A DNA stretch of 38,777 nucleotides, from contig DCHG01000002.1 in assembly GCA_002315595.1 (NCBI GenBank), positions 1-38,777 on the forward strand, read 5' to 3'. This DNA comes from Clostridiales bacterium UBA1758. Lineage in GTDB: Bacteria > Bacillota > Clostridia > Oscillospirales > UBA1758. The position numbers were made by a program, and so were the translations under genes. The notes below the pieces were generated by a model. That model was given only the letters and a program-made list of their open reading frames with translations. It was not told where the DNA came from and ran no database searches. Shown piece by piece: positions 5,873-14,912 of this stretch (its first letter is position 1; every line of letters starts with the position of its first letter).

Positions 5873-7915
5873 TTAAAACATATTTTTATACTCTGCAACG
5901 ACCCTTGCGTCGTAGATCTCTTTTGCTTCGCCGAAAAAGAGTGTCGGTCGCTTTTCGAGGAAGACGACGGTGTCCTTTTTGAGTGGCTCGATGATCATTT
6001 TCAGTTTCTTCGGATAGCCGAAGCGTTCCAATGCGATCTCCCACATCGTCCCATTATAGAAATTGTCCGCAATATACTCGCCGTCGTGGTACAGTTTCGC
6101 GGTGTTCCCGCCGTAGTCGATCTGCAAAAATGCGTTGTTCGCCTCACCGTGATAGTCAATGTCGATCTCATACTCGCCTTTTCCGATGGATCTGACGCCG
6201 ACGGAGTGGGCGACCTTTTCGATCGACTTTTCATATACGGCAAAGCCGTTCTCCTCCCCAACGCGTTCAAAACCCTTCGGCGCTTCGGTAAGATCCGGGA
6301 AAACTCGGAATTTCGGCGTATCACGACCGATGACCTCGACGCCACGGTCGGTTTTGATTACAAGCGAATCGGAAATAAACAGATAATCTCGATCAAGTGT
6401 GATCTTATGTGCATCAAGCGCCTCCGATCTGCTAATCGTCAAAATCTCCGCGTCCCCGTCAAGATCGTATTCGGGATCGCCGTCCGCATAGAAAACAAAG
6501 GTGTTATTGATCCTGCAAAGCGGGCTCGCCTTGGCGGTCTTCATCACGGCATTACCGAGTTTCATATTGAACGGCCAGAAGAAGAAATCACCGTCGTGAA
6601 GGTCAAATTCCGGCAATTTGAGTTTCCCCGATTTCAAGGGGATCTCGATATTCACGGCCGTATGGACATTCATAACATATCTACGCTGATAGTTGTTGAC
6701 AAAGAAATATCCGTGCTGTCCATCGTCCCTCGTCGACCAACGAATATGCTCCGTGTCAGCCGCGTCGGTCGGCTCGTCAGCGGGAATATGCGTTTGGAGT
6801 GTAGCAAGATCGTCGCCGAAATCACGCAGGAACAGACCGAGTAGTTTCATTTCCTTATAGGATTGGCGGATCTGACCGAATTCGCGGATCGGCGCCTGAA
6901 AATCATACGAAAGTTCCGGCACATCACTCGTCCACCCGGGCTCAAAATTATAACCGCGGTATTCGTTCATAAACGAATGTTTACCGATCGGGTTGACGCC
7001 GCCGTGGAAGATATAATAGCCGAACAGATTTACTCCGCTTGCCATTTTGGAAAGCATGAGCGCACCCGCGTCCCGATCCGAAATGATCGGACGGCGTGCG
7101 CGAGAGATCTGTACGCCCGCACCGAGTTCGGCGGTAAAATACGGAAAGCCCTCGATCGTGTCGGCCGCATCGAGTCGTTTTCCTCCGTCACTGCCGATGT
7201 TGACGTCGTTTCTGCCCTCTCTGATCAGATAGGCTTTATTTGCGGGCAATTCCGTGTCGGACAGATCCCACGGCGCTTCGGGGTAGCCGCCCCACATCGG
7301 GAGCATCCCGCCCGTAGACGCACCGCCCCATGCCGTCGCCGACCACAATGCTGCGGAAAAACCGTGCTTTTCAAGAATTCTGCGCAGGATGCGCATATGT
7401 TCCTGTCCCGCTTCGCCGGGGACTCCGCCACACGGACCTCCGTGTTCGTTTTCAACCTGAATACCGATGATCGGGCCACCGTCGTCATACATGAAGCCGC
7501 GTGCTTGCTCGCCGAGTTTTCCGAAGTATTCGTCGACCTTGGCAAGATATCGCTCGTCATTGTCGCGAAGGCTCCACCCTTTTTCGAGAAGCCAATCCGG
7601 AAATCCGCCGTTTCTTGCCTCACCGTGCGGCCACGGACCGACGCGGAGATAGGCGAACATTCCGGCATTTTTGACCTCTTGCAAGAAATCGCGCAACGAA
7701 CGATTTCCCGAAAAATCGTACTCGCCCTCATCCTCCTCGTGGTGAAGCCAAAAGACATAAGTCTGCACGATATCAAGCCCGCAGGCTTTCATTTTATAAA
7801 GTGACTCGCGCCATTCCTCGCGCCTCGTGCGGGAATACTGCATCTCACCCGAGATCGGCAACCACGGCTTGCCGTCCTTCATTAAAAACAACGGATTGTA
7901 AGTAATGTTTTTCAT
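5873..7915 (-). CDS. GH35 family beta-galactosidase
   Basis: The 680-residue enzyme hydrolyses terminal non-reducing beta-galactose. The N-terminal TIM barrel opens with PLFLMKDGKPWLPISGEMQY and carries the GH35 signature GGPIIGIQVENEHG (about 147-159), with E157 the expected acid/base. The likely nucleophile is E263 in YFTAELGAG. About 350 residues of beta-rich domains follow. The start (MKNITYN) is set by AAAGGAG; an earlier in-frame ATG at 7996 lies in the divergent promoter region. No signal peptide is present, so the enzyme is cytoplasmic and would act on imported oligosaccharides. The gene diverges from a GH109-like gene with 160 bases between starts, suggesting shared control. A minus-strand TATGAT at 7947-7952 is a plausible -10. 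Confidence 0.9.
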   Translation of the reverse strand: MKNITYNPLFLMKDGKPWLPISGEMQYSRTRREEWRESLYKMKACGLDIVQTYVFWLHHEEDEGEYDFSGNRSLRDFLQEVKNAGMFAYLRVGPWPHGEARNGGFPDWLLEKGWSLRDNDERYLAKVDEYFGKLGEQARGFMYDDGGPIIGIQVENEHGGPCGGVPGEAGQEHMRILRRILEKHGFSAALWSATAWGGASTGGMLPMWGGYPEAPWDLSDTELPANKAYLIREGRNDVNIGSDGGKRLDAADTIEGFPYFTAELGAGVQISRARRPIISDRDAGALMLSKMASGVNLFGYYIFHGGVNPIGKHSFMNEYRGYNFEPGWTSDVPELSYDFQAPIREFGQIRQSYKEMKLLGLFLRDFGDDLATLQTHIPADEPTDAADTEHIRWSTRDDGQHGYFFVNNYQRRYVMNVHTAVNIEIPLKSGKLKLPEFDLHDGDFFFWPFNMKLGNAVMKTAKASPLCRINNTFVFYADGDPEYDLDGDAEILTISRSEALDAHKITLDRDYLFISDSLVIKTDRGVEVIGRDTPKFRVFPDLTEAPKGFERVGEENGFAVYEKSIEKVAHSVGVRSIGKGEYEIDIDYHGEANNAFLQIDYGGNTAKLYHDGEYIADNFYNGTMWEIALERFGYPKKLKMIIEPLKKDTVVFLEKRPTLFFGEAKEIYDARVVAEYKNMF

Positions 7916-7974
7916 GTTCTTTCTCCTTTGTATTCGGAATAACTCAATCATACCACAAAATTTGAAAAAATGAA

Positions 7975-8004
7975 TTGCAAAATGTAACCCATCCATGTTA
8001 AAAT
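7975..8004 (+). promoter_or_regulatory. Promoter of the GH109-like gene in the divergent region
   Basis: TTGCAA (7975-7980), an 18-base spacer and TAAAAT (7999-8004) lie about 70 bases before the ATG at 8076. The opposite-strand -10 candidate for GH35 (TATGAT, 7947-7952) is within 30 bases, so one regulator could control both genes. Confidence 0.5.
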
Positions 8005-8075
8005 ATCACTATAAGATTTCACCGTTTTCGGTGTTTCGCATCACATTATTGTGGCACTGCCGTTTGGAGGATACT

Positions 8076-9275
8076 ATGAAAAAACTCAATGTTGCGTTGG
8101 TCGGCTACGGTCGCCGTGCATTCGGCATTTCTCAGGATACTTTCTCGCTTTTCACCGATGAAATCAACTTTGTCGCCGTCTGCGACCGCGTGCCCGAAAA
8201 AGCCGCCGAAGGCGCAAAATATCTCGGCGAAATGTTTCACACCGAGATCCCCGCTTTGACCGATTATGAGGATGTCATCCGCATGAAGCCCGACGCGATC
8301 GTCATTACGTCGTCATGGATCACCCATATTCCGTTCTCCATCCGCGCAATGGAAGCGGGCATCCCGGTCGCCTGCGAAGTCGGTGGTGCATACACCGTCG
8401 ATCAATGCAAGGAACTTGTTGCCACCTATGAACGCACGAAATCCCCGTTTATGTTCCTCGAAAACTGCTGTTTCGGTCGTTTGGAGCAACTTGCGCTTGA
8501 AATGAAACGCCTCGGAATGTTGGGCAAGATCGTCCATGTTTCCGGTGGATATATGCACGACCTGCGTGACAGTCTGATCAAAAGTTACCACACAACGCGT
8601 TATCGCCTGAGCGAATATGTCGGGCGCAACTGCGAAAGTTATCCGTCGCACGAATTCATTCCGCTTGCAAGATTGCTGGATGTAAATCACGGCAACCGCC
8701 CGGTCAAACTCTATTCCTCCGCAACACGTGCATGGGGTATTCCGGACCTTGCCCAACGCAATTACGGCAAAGATGCCGAGGTCAGTCAACTTGTCTATAA
8801 TCAGGGTGATGTCGTCACGACTGTCATTGACTTTGCCAACGGCGAAACCATGACGCTCAAACTTGATACCTCCCTGCCCCGTCCGTATTCCCGTGGATTT
8901 GAAGTCCACGGTACACGGGGTGCGATCTTCGAGGATAACCAATCCGTTTTCATCGACGGTCAGGATCAGGAATTTGACTTCGAGTGGAAAAAGCAGTGGG
9001 GCAATGTCGAAAAATACTATGAAAAATATGACAGCCCGCTTTGGCGCGAATTTTCCAGGGATCCGCGCGGCAGTCACGGCGGAATGGACTATCTTGAATT
9101 CCGTGCATTCTTCGATTGTATCCGCACGGGTGATCCGATGCCGGTCGATGTCTACGACGCCGCGGTCACGATGGCAATTACTCCGCTGAGCGAAGAATCC
9201 CTCGCCATGGGCATTCCGGTCGCTTTCCCCGATTTCACCTCCGGTCGCTGGGTAAGACGAATGGACGAAGAATAA
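8076..9275 (+). CDS. Gfo/Idh/MocA family protein, GH109-like NAD-dependent glycosidase candidate
   Basis: The 399-residue protein has a Rossmann start with GYGRRAFG (10-17). Where ordinary dehydrogenases of this family have EKP, it reads EVGG (101-104), followed by LENCCFGR (128-135), GGYMHDLR (157-164) and YPSH (189-192). These are the features I associate with GH109, in which bound NAD serves a redox elimination mechanism that removes alpha-N-acetylgalactosamine. The Tyr and His of YPSH match residues implicated in GH109 catalysis. GGAGG lies 5 bases before the ATG; the longer frame from 7995 overlaps the promoter. It diverges from GH35, and GH95 lies further right, a set suited to A-type blood-group or mucin glycans. 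An ordinary sugar oxidoreductase remains possible. Confidence 0.7.
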   Translation: MKKLNVALVGYGRRAFGISQDTFSLFTDEINFVAVCDRVPEKAAEGAKYLGEMFHTEIPALTDYEDVIRMKPDAIVITSSWITHIPFSIRAMEAGIPVACEVGGAYTVDQCKELVATYERTKSPFMFLENCCFGRLEQLALEMKRLGMLGKIVHVSGGYMHDLRDSLIKSYHTTRYRLSEYVGRNCESYPSHEFIPLARLLDVNHGNRPVKLYSSATRAWGIPDLAQRNYGKDAEVSQLVYNQGDVVTTVIDFANGETMTLKLDTSLPRPYSRGFEVHGTRGAIFEDNQSVFIDGQDQEFDFEWKKQWGNVEKYYEKYDSPLWREFSRDPRGSHGGMDYLEFRAFFDCIRTGDPMPVDVYDAAVTMAITPLSEESLAMGIPVAFPDFTSGRWVRRMDEE

Positions 9276-9290
9276 AATTTATGGTTCATG

Positions 9291-9321
9291 AAAAAAGGAT
9301 GCCATTTCGGCATCCTTTTTT
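9291..9321. terminator. Bidirectional terminator between convergent genes
   Basis: A 13-bp stem (AAAAAAGGATGCC with its complement, loop ATTTC) has A and T runs on either side. It serves the GH109-like gene from the left and the FAD oxidoreductase, whose stop is at 9324-9326, from the right. Confidence 0.9.
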
Positions 9322-9323
9322 GT

Positions 9324-10709
9324 TTATTGTCTTGTCATCGTTTTGGATAGTTCTTCCTGCGGAAGTATGGCACCCTGTTTTCTCAGGTTCAGAACCAGCT
9401 CCTCCGTGTCGAGTTCGCATGCCTTTTGATGCTTTTCAATCGCCTGCACCGCCGCGGCGCCGGCGGCCTGACCGAGTGTATAACAGACCGGCATCATGCG
9501 GATCGACGCATGAACCCGCATATCGCAGGAAACAGTACGCCCCGCAACCCAAAGGTTGTCGGAGCCCTTCGGTACCATGACTCCGTACGGTATGCCGAAG
9601 TATTCGCCCGGTCCGTAATGGTAGGTTTCAAAAAACTCCTCATGGAAGCGGGCATACTCCTCCTCCGAGCAGTTGCGGACGTGCAGATCAACATCCTGCG
9701 CATTGAGACAAATCTGATCCGGGAACTTGCGGCGATTTTGATAGTCCTCAAAGCAAAGGCAGTATTCTCCCTTAATCCTTCTTGAATCGCGCACGCCCAT
9801 CATCGACGCCGTTGCCGCAAGCTCCACATCCTTAAAATCTTCAAAATATGTTTTGAAAAATCTCAAATATTCCTGAACCAAGCGCCTTCCCATCACCATT
9901 CCGTCCGAAACACTGCGGCAGTTCAGCGCATCCATATTGAAAATATGCCCGGCATTTAGCGATGCGAGATTGCCAACGCTGAGAAAAATTCCCGGAATAT
10001 GTCTGTCGGGGAAGGTAAAAAACCCGTCCTTTACCGCCTGATCGACGACCTTTTGCTGATTTTTGATCTGTCCTTCGACCAAATTCGGCTCGATCTTTTC
10101 CCAATTTGTTCCCGCCAATGTCGCCATCAACGTAGGTGGCATCGGATCGGTGGGACGATCAAATTCCACACCGCATTTATCCGCCAAAATGGCGTCACCG
10201 GTGCAGTCGATGAATGCCTTTGCCCTGACAAAACTCAGTCCCTCAACATTTGAAAGGACGACTCCTTTAACCGAAAGTGAGTCGAAATCGCATTGGGCGT
10301 CGATCACCTGCGTGAAAAAACGAACCTCGACCTTCGCCTTTTCCATGAATTCATCCAGCACCAATTTCAAGCCTTCGGGACTGAACGGTTGCCAAACAAA
10401 GTAATCGAGTTTCTTGCGTTCGGATGGCACATAGCCGGTAAAATAGCCCCTTTCGTAGAGGACATCCTCCAGTTCTCGCACGAATCCGCCTAACAGCATC
10501 TGCCCGCCATGTCCCAACTGACCCATATTTGTGACAAGTCCGGAGGTTCCGGCGCCGCCGAGACATCCCAATGCCTCCACCAGCAGAACCTTTGCGCCCA
10601 TTCTTGACGCGGTGACTGCCGCCGCGCATCCGGCAGGGCCGCCACCCGCGACTACCACATCATAGCCGTCTTCCTCGGGTATCATTCGCCTGAATTCAAA
10701 TTCTTTCAT
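9324..10709 (-). CDS. FAD-dependent oxidoreductase (FAD_oxidored family)
   Basis: The 461-residue flavoprotein has an N-terminal dinucleotide-binding motif YDVVVAGGGPAGCAAAV (16-32), then LLVEALGCLGGAGTSGLV, which is typical of the FAD_oxidored family, and a C-terminal WVAGRTVSCD...QAAGAAA flavin-binding segment. Family members are widespread in sugar-degrading Clostridia and Planctomycetes, often beside glycosidases, but their substrates are mostly unknown. GGAAGGGTG precedes the ATG. The gene lies downstream of the terminator of the glycyl radical operon, so it probably has its own promoter near 10,735-10,755, although no convincing -35 is visible there. No signal peptide is present, so it is likely cytoplasmic. 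Confidence 0.8.
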   Translation of the reverse strand: MKEFEFRRMIPEEDGYDVVVAGGGPAGCAAAVTASRMGAKVLLVEALGCLGGAGTSGLVTNMGQLGHGGQMLLGGFVRELEDVLYERGYFTGYVPSERKKLDYFVWQPFSPEGLKLVLDEFMEKAKVEVRFFTQVIDAQCDFDSLSVKGVVLSNVEGLSFVRAKAFIDCTGDAILADKCGVEFDRPTDPMPPTLMATLAGTNWEKIEPNLVEGQIKNQQKVVDQAVKDGFFTFPDRHIPGIFLSVGNLASLNAGHIFNMDALNCRSVSDGMVMGRRLVQEYLRFFKTYFEDFKDVELAATASMMGVRDSRRIKGEYCLCFEDYQNRRKFPDQICLNAQDVDLHVRNCSEEEYARFHEEFFETYHYGPGEYFGIPYGVMVPKGSDNLWVAGRTVSCDMRVHASIRMMPVCYTLGQAAGAAAVQAIEKHQKACELDTEELVLNLRKQGAILPQEELSKTMTRQ

Positions 10710-10756
10710 TTTTCACCCTTCCTTTCGGTCGTTTTCTCTTTTAAGCATATCATAAG

Positions 10757-10797
10757 AAAAACCGCGGAAAAGCGATAGTGCTTTCCCGCGGTTTTTT
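10757..10797 (-). terminator. Terminator of the glycyl radical enzyme operon
   Basis: A GC-rich hairpin pairs AAACCGCGG plus AAAGC with the complementary half across a GATAGT loop, with T runs on both sides. It lies 17 bases beyond the AraC-type gene stop codon. Confidence 0.85.
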
Positions 10798-10813
10798 CAT
10801 ACATTTCCGCTGT

Positions 10814-11674
10814 TTATGAATTTACTTCTTCCACGCATTCGACGCCGACCTTTCCGAGTCGTACTTGATTCGGCGTGCATCCGAACCTTTTCCGAAACGA
10901 TCGACCAAAATGATTGTAGTCACAGTACCCGACGGCATTTGCAACCTCCGTGACGGTATATTCGCCTGTTTTTAACAAATATGCCGCTTTTCTCAAACGA
11001 ATTTCCTTGACATACTGCAAGGGTGACTGTCCGATTCCTTCGCGGAATAAATGTCCAAATCGTTCTTCGCTGATATAGAGCATTTGCGCAAGTCCGGTCA
11101 ATGTGAACTGCTCAGAAAGATGATTGTCAATGTAGACAAGTACCGGCTTCAAACGATCCATGGCATTCTGCCGACATATAATTTCCCCGGACGGCACGGC
11201 TTCGACCGCATATTCACGGCTCAAATAGACAAGTATCTCCGTAACCAACGCACGACAAAGTTGTTTCCAGCCTTCCCTCTGTTGAAGTTTTTCCGCAAAA
11301 ATTCGGTTAATCAGCGTCTGAATCTTTTCATCCGCCCGAATAAGCGAAGAAAAAACATAATTCTTTTCATACAATTCTTTCGATATCGCACCGAGGTCAA
11401 TGATCATCACATATTGGCGATACGGATCTTGCGCACGGTAAATACTGTGAATTTGACCGCCGTTTGCGATAACAAGATCGCCTGCACGTGCATGAAGGCA
11501 TTGCTCGTCCACAAAGATATCCGCCATGCCTCCGGCGATATAGATCGTTTCAATATGCTCATGCCAATGCGGTTGCGTGATTTGTTTTGCCTCCGTAAAC
11601 GGCCCGATCGACAAATAAACCGGCAGTTCTCTGTCGTATTGGTTTCTTCTTTCATAGAGTTCTAATTGCGGCAT
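10814..11674 (-). CDS. AraC family transcriptional regulator
   Basis: The 286-residue regulator has an N-terminal cupin-like sensing domain with HWHEH (36-40) followed by beta strands. The C-terminal tandem helix-turn-helix domain (about 185-280) contains FTLTGLAQMLYISEERFGHL and YTVTEVANAVGYCDYNHFGR. The start MPQLELYERR is chosen because AAGAGGAAAA lies just upstream; the longer frame overlaps the preceding gene. It sits 44 bases after the glycyl radical enzyme and before the operon terminator, so it is the third gene of that operon. It probably senses the enzyme's substrate or a related sugar and regulates this or neighbouring divergent promoters. The ligand cannot be deduced. Confidence 0.88.
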   Translation of the reverse strand: MPQLELYERRNQYDRELPVYLSIGPFTEAKQITQPHWHEHIETIYIAGGMADIFVDEQCLHARAGDLVIANGGQIHSIYRAQDPYRQYVMIIDLGAISKELYEKNYVFSSLIRADEKIQTLINRIFAEKLQQREGWKQLCRALVTEILVYLSREYAVEAVPSGEIICRQNAMDRLKPVLVYIDNHLSEQFTLTGLAQMLYISEERFGHLFREGIGQSPLQYVKEIRLRKAAYLLKTGEYTVTEVANAVGYCDYNHFGRSFRKRFGCTPNQVRLGKVGVECVEEVNS

Positions 11675-11718
11675 GGCTTTTCCTCTTCTGCGATAAGTCG
11701 GCATTTTAACCGATGATC

Positions 11719-13896
11719 TTAATACCTCACGGCTCTGCCGATGACTTCGTCCTGTTGTTCGCGGGTGAGATTGACAAAATAATAACTGTATCCGCAAACG
11801 CGGACAAGTAGGTCGCGGTGTTCGTCCGGCTTTTCCTGTGCGGCACGAAGTTCGTCTGCGTCGAAAAGGTTAAATTGCAGGGTGGAGCCCCCGGCGTCCA
11901 AAAATTCTTTGGTCAAGCCGTCCAGTACCGCTTTCCCGTTTTCCTCACCGAGTTTCGGCAAGGTGACCTCAAGCGCAAACGAATCCGTAAATTCGGTGAA
12001 GTCAATGGCACGCACCGTGCGCATCATATGCGCAGGCGTGATGCCCGAAATAATCTCGCTTGGCGACACACCGCGTGAAAGCGAAAATCCTTTCTTTCGC
12101 CCGTCGGGCGTGGCAGGCGTGACATATCCCAACGGACGGAAAATATCATGCGGATAAAACGCGGGGTAGTATTTTCCTCCGCGTCCGTTGGTCTGACCGG
12201 CGGTGCCGGAAAGTTCATGCAGGATCCGTACCGTAAACGCATCAAGTTCCTCATTGCCACTGCAATGCTTCGGAATACGGTTGATAATATACTGACGAAA
12301 CGGCTCGTTTCCCTCAAATTCGTTCTTCACGACCTCAATAAAATCGTGATAACTCATCCGCTTTTCATCAAAGCAAATGGTCTTAACCGCCCAAAGCGAA
12401 TCAATAAAGGTCGCAGGCGCAAGCATCGACAGTGCCGTGGACGCATACTTCGAACCGCCCGCCGCGGCATCCTTTCCGGATTCCAAACAACCCGTAAGCA
12501 TGGTACTGTAAAGCGGCATCGGACCATATACTGCCCAATTTCGCTCAAATTCGTTTTTCAGCGCCTCGACTTTGAGAATGAACGCCTGAACATCGGCGAT
12601 CGCTTCTTTGACAAGGTCGTCAAAATTATCATAGTCTCGCTTTTTCAGTGTATCGAGCAAAATCGCCGGCAGTCCGATCCATGTATCGGCACGCGTGCAG
12701 ACCTCCGTCCCTCCGAGGACGATCTCGTGGCATCCGCCCGCCACATAAAGGCGCGCATCGCGTTCCTCCTGCCCGTGGCGAACTCTTGCGGCAATATGGG
12801 TTTCATCGTTCATCAAAACAATCATCGAAAGTCCCGCCAACTGCACGCGGTAGATCCAATCAAAATACGCCTGCGGATGTTTTTTTGAAACGCGGCAGTC
12901 GTATTTGACATTCGCGACACGCACATTCAACTCCGCACGGAAGAAAAGTTCCGTCACCTCGTTGTAGACCACATTTCCGTCGGCATCGCATCCGCCGAGG
13001 ATGACCGTCGTCGACGTTTCGCCCGGATCATTGTTTTCATCAAAGCGGATCGCGGTGTAGCAAAGCAGTTTTTCGAGCATTTCGCGTGCTTCATCGGGGG
13101 TAATTCGACCGTTGGCGAGGTCGGCGGAATAATACGGATACAACATTCTGTCGAGTTGTCCGTAAGTTGAAATGCCGATTCCTTCCAGCGTTCCCACGGC
13201 TTCACGACAAAATGTGATGGCGCAAAGTGCTTCGTGGAAGGTCTCGGCGGGCTCATATGGGACGCGTTTTGCCGCCGCCGCAATCATTTCGCAGTTGCGC
13301 CGTTCGTCGTCATTTGTCGCCTCTCCGACCATTTTTTCCGCTTCTTCCGCAAAGCGATCCTGTAATCTTTTCAGACAATCGAGGGATTCAATCGCCGCGT
13401 CATAGAACGGGAGTTTCGAACTATCCTCACATTTTTCACGATATGACACCGCCTGCGCACGCAGTCCTTTTATTCCACATTGTAGAATGTTGTCGTAATT
13501 CAACGCATGGTGGTCAAGTCCGACGGGATTATTCCAGCAATAAATTCGTCCCGATTCACGGTCGGCTTTCAGCGCGTCACCGTATTTTGCGGCTTCCGCG
13601 CCATATTGGCAAAACATAAACGTGCCGCTAGTTTCCTGCCCGATCCCGCCCCAAGTCTTGCGAACGCGACCTGCCGAAAACTGGTGAAAGAACGGATAGT
13701 TTTTGAATACATGAACCGCACTTTCCTCCACTAGGACTCGAATCAATTCCGTTTTGATTTTTTGAGGATGCGCGTTCCGATTGGCATCAAATGACGCCCG
13801 AAGCAGAGTGGTGATCCGTTTTCCTTCGTCATCGTAATGATCGTAGAAATCGGTCATCTCGTCAATAAATGCGGCATATTTTTCGAGTCGTTTCAT
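11719..13896 (-). CDS. Glycyl radical enzyme (pyruvate formate-lyase/diol dehydratase superfamily), substrate unknown
   Basis: This 725-residue enzyme carries both signatures of the superfamily. The thiyl radical loop VAGGCHEIVLGG holds C389 and general base E391, and the C-terminal RVCGYSYYFVNL places the glycyl radical at G702. GLDHHALNYDNILQCGIKGL (126-145) corresponds to the GHxxPDYxKVLxxGLxGI block of dehydratase-type members. The single Cys followed by x-Glu puts it with dehydratases and lyases (PD, GDH, CutC type) rather than pyruvate formate-lyase with its Cys-Cys pair. It is shorter than most members (780-850) and the residue after Cys is His, not the usual Val. The activase gene lies 13 bases upstream and an AraC regulator 44 bases downstream. 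The likely role is anaerobic cleavage or dehydration of a polyol or sugar-derived compound. Confidence 0.9.
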   Translation of the reverse strand: MKRLEKYAAFIDEMTDFYDHYDDEGKRITTLLRASFDANRNAHPQKIKTELIRVLVEESAVHVFKNYPFFHQFSAGRVRKTWGGIGQETSGTFMFCQYGAEAAKYGDALKADRESGRIYCWNNPVGLDHHALNYDNILQCGIKGLRAQAVSYREKCEDSSKLPFYDAAIESLDCLKRLQDRFAEEAEKMVGEATNDDERRNCEMIAAAAKRVPYEPAETFHEALCAITFCREAVGTLEGIGISTYGQLDRMLYPYYSADLANGRITPDEAREMLEKLLCYTAIRFDENNDPGETSTTVILGGCDADGNVVYNEVTELFFRAELNVRVANVKYDCRVSKKHPQAYFDWIYRVQLAGLSMIVLMNDETHIAARVRHGQEERDARLYVAGGCHEIVLGGTEVCTRADTWIGLPAILLDTLKKRDYDNFDDLVKEAIADVQAFILKVEALKNEFERNWAVYGPMPLYSTMLTGCLESGKDAAAGGSKYASTALSMLAPATFIDSLWAVKTICFDEKRMSYHDFIEVVKNEFEGNEPFRQYIINRIPKHCSGNEELDAFTVRILHELSGTAGQTNGRGGKYYPAFYPHDIFRPLGYVTPATPDGRKKGFSLSRGVSPSEIISGITPAHMMRTVRAIDFTEFTDSFALEVTLPKLGEENGKAVLDGLTKEFLDAGGSTLQFNLFDADELRAAQEKPDEHRDLLVRVCGYSYYFVNLTREQQDEVIGRAVRY

Positions 13897-13908
13897 ATTT
13901 TCCCTCTT

Positions 13909-14793
13909 TCAGTTGATTTTGACATTCAAGCCAAATGAAGCGGCGTGGTCGCCGAGTTTTTTCATGGTTTCGGCGGTTGGCGGCACAATCCCGCGGCAAC
14001 GGAATTCCATTCCAAGTGCATCATATTTGTCGCGGCAAATTCCGCTGAACGGAAGAAGTTCGTAATTTTTTTCGCCGATATCTGCAATAAATCGTGCGAT
14101 TTTGCCGATTTCCGTCTCGTTGTCGTTAAAGTCGGGCACGATCGGCGTACGCAAAATCATCGGCAGTTTTCCCGCGACATAACGAATGTTTTCCATGATC
14201 GTTTCGTTGCCCATTCCCGTATGTTCACGGTGAAGTTCGTTCCCGATACATTTGATGTCACACATCATCAAATCGAGAAACGGCAAAACCTTTTCAATCG
14301 TTGACCGCGGTACGCATAGGGCGGTTTCGATCGCGGTATGTATTCCCGCGACTTTCAGCCGCGACAGTAATTCCGCCAAAAAATCCGCGTGCAACAACGG
14401 CTCACCGCCCGAAAATGTTACACCGCCGCCACCGCTTTGATATAAGGACGCGTCCCGCATAATTTCGTCGAAAACCTCGTCAACGCTGTATTTCCGTCCC
14501 GAAATTTCCAGTGCGCCCGCAAAGCAAACTTCGGCGCATTTCCCGCATGAAATACAGTTGCCGTTCAAACGCCCAATCTTTCCCGCTTCGACCTTCGGGC
14601 AAACACACAAACATTCGCCGCATCCAATACATTTCGTGCGATAATACATCAGCGTCGGCTCCGCCGAATGACTTTCGGGGTTGTGACACCAACGGCAACG
14701 AAGGTTACACGCCTTGAAAAACACGGTCGTACGGATCCCCGGGCCGTCGTGGATCGAAAAATGCTGAATGTTGAAAATCGTCGCCGTCTGCAA
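13909..14793 (-). CDS. Glycyl radical enzyme activating enzyme (radical SAM, PflA-like)
   Basis: The 294-residue activase uses S-adenosylmethionine and a [4Fe-4S] cluster to install the glycyl radical on the enzyme encoded next. The SAM cluster motif is C29-x3-C33-x2-C36. It is followed by a ferredoxin-like insert with eight cysteines (C55, C58, C61, C65 and C80, C83, C86, C90) for two further clusters, as in dehydratase-type activases. GGGGVTFSGGEPLL is the SAM-binding GGE segment. The start is a TTG at 14793, placed 7 bases after AAAGGGGGT; no ATG fits, and the longer frame overlaps the promoter. It is the first gene of the operon, 13 bases before the enzyme. Confidence 0.93.
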   Translation of the reverse strand: MQTATIFNIQHFSIHDGPGIRTTVFFKACNLRCRWCHNPESHSAEPTLMYYRTKCIGCGECLCVCPKVEAGKIGRLNGNCISCGKCAEVCFAGALEISGRKYSVDEVFDEIMRDASLYQSGGGGVTFSGGEPLLHADFLAELLSRLKVAGIHTAIETALCVPRSTIEKVLPFLDLMMCDIKCIGNELHREHTGMGNETIMENIRYVAGKLPMILRTPIVPDFNDNETEIGKIARFIADIGEKNYELLPFSGICRDKYDALGMEFRCRGIVPPTAETMKKLGDHAASFGLNVKIN

Positions 14794-14818
14794 CGTCGCA
14801 CCCCCTTTGGTTAAGTTT

Positions 14819-14846
14819 AGTTTATCATAGTCGGCGCAAATGTCAA
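14819..14846 (-). promoter_or_regulatory. Promoter of the glycyl radical enzyme operon
   Basis: The minus strand has TTGACA (14841-14846), a 16-base spacer and TAAACT (14819-14824), 25 bases before the TTG start codon. It lies about 40 bases from the divergent promoter at 14885-14912. Confidence 0.6.
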
Positions 14847-14884
14847 GATGCTTTCGCAGACGGCGGGCGAATTCAAGTCGGCGA

Positions 14885-14912
14885 TTGATTTTTCCGCACA
14901 TTATGGTATAAT
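14885..14912 (+). promoter_or_regulatory. Promoter of the GH28-like gene and downstream greA-like operon
   Basis: TTGATT (14885-14890), a 16-base spacer and TATAAT (14907-14912), with a TGG extended -10 element directly upstream of the TATAAT. The ATG is at 14949 and AAGGAG at 14936-14941. Confidence 0.7.

Noticed and set aside
5861..7804. Two long rightward open frames of 327 and 313 codons
   Set aside because: Both are antisense to the GH35 gene, whose motifs and start are clear on the minus strand.
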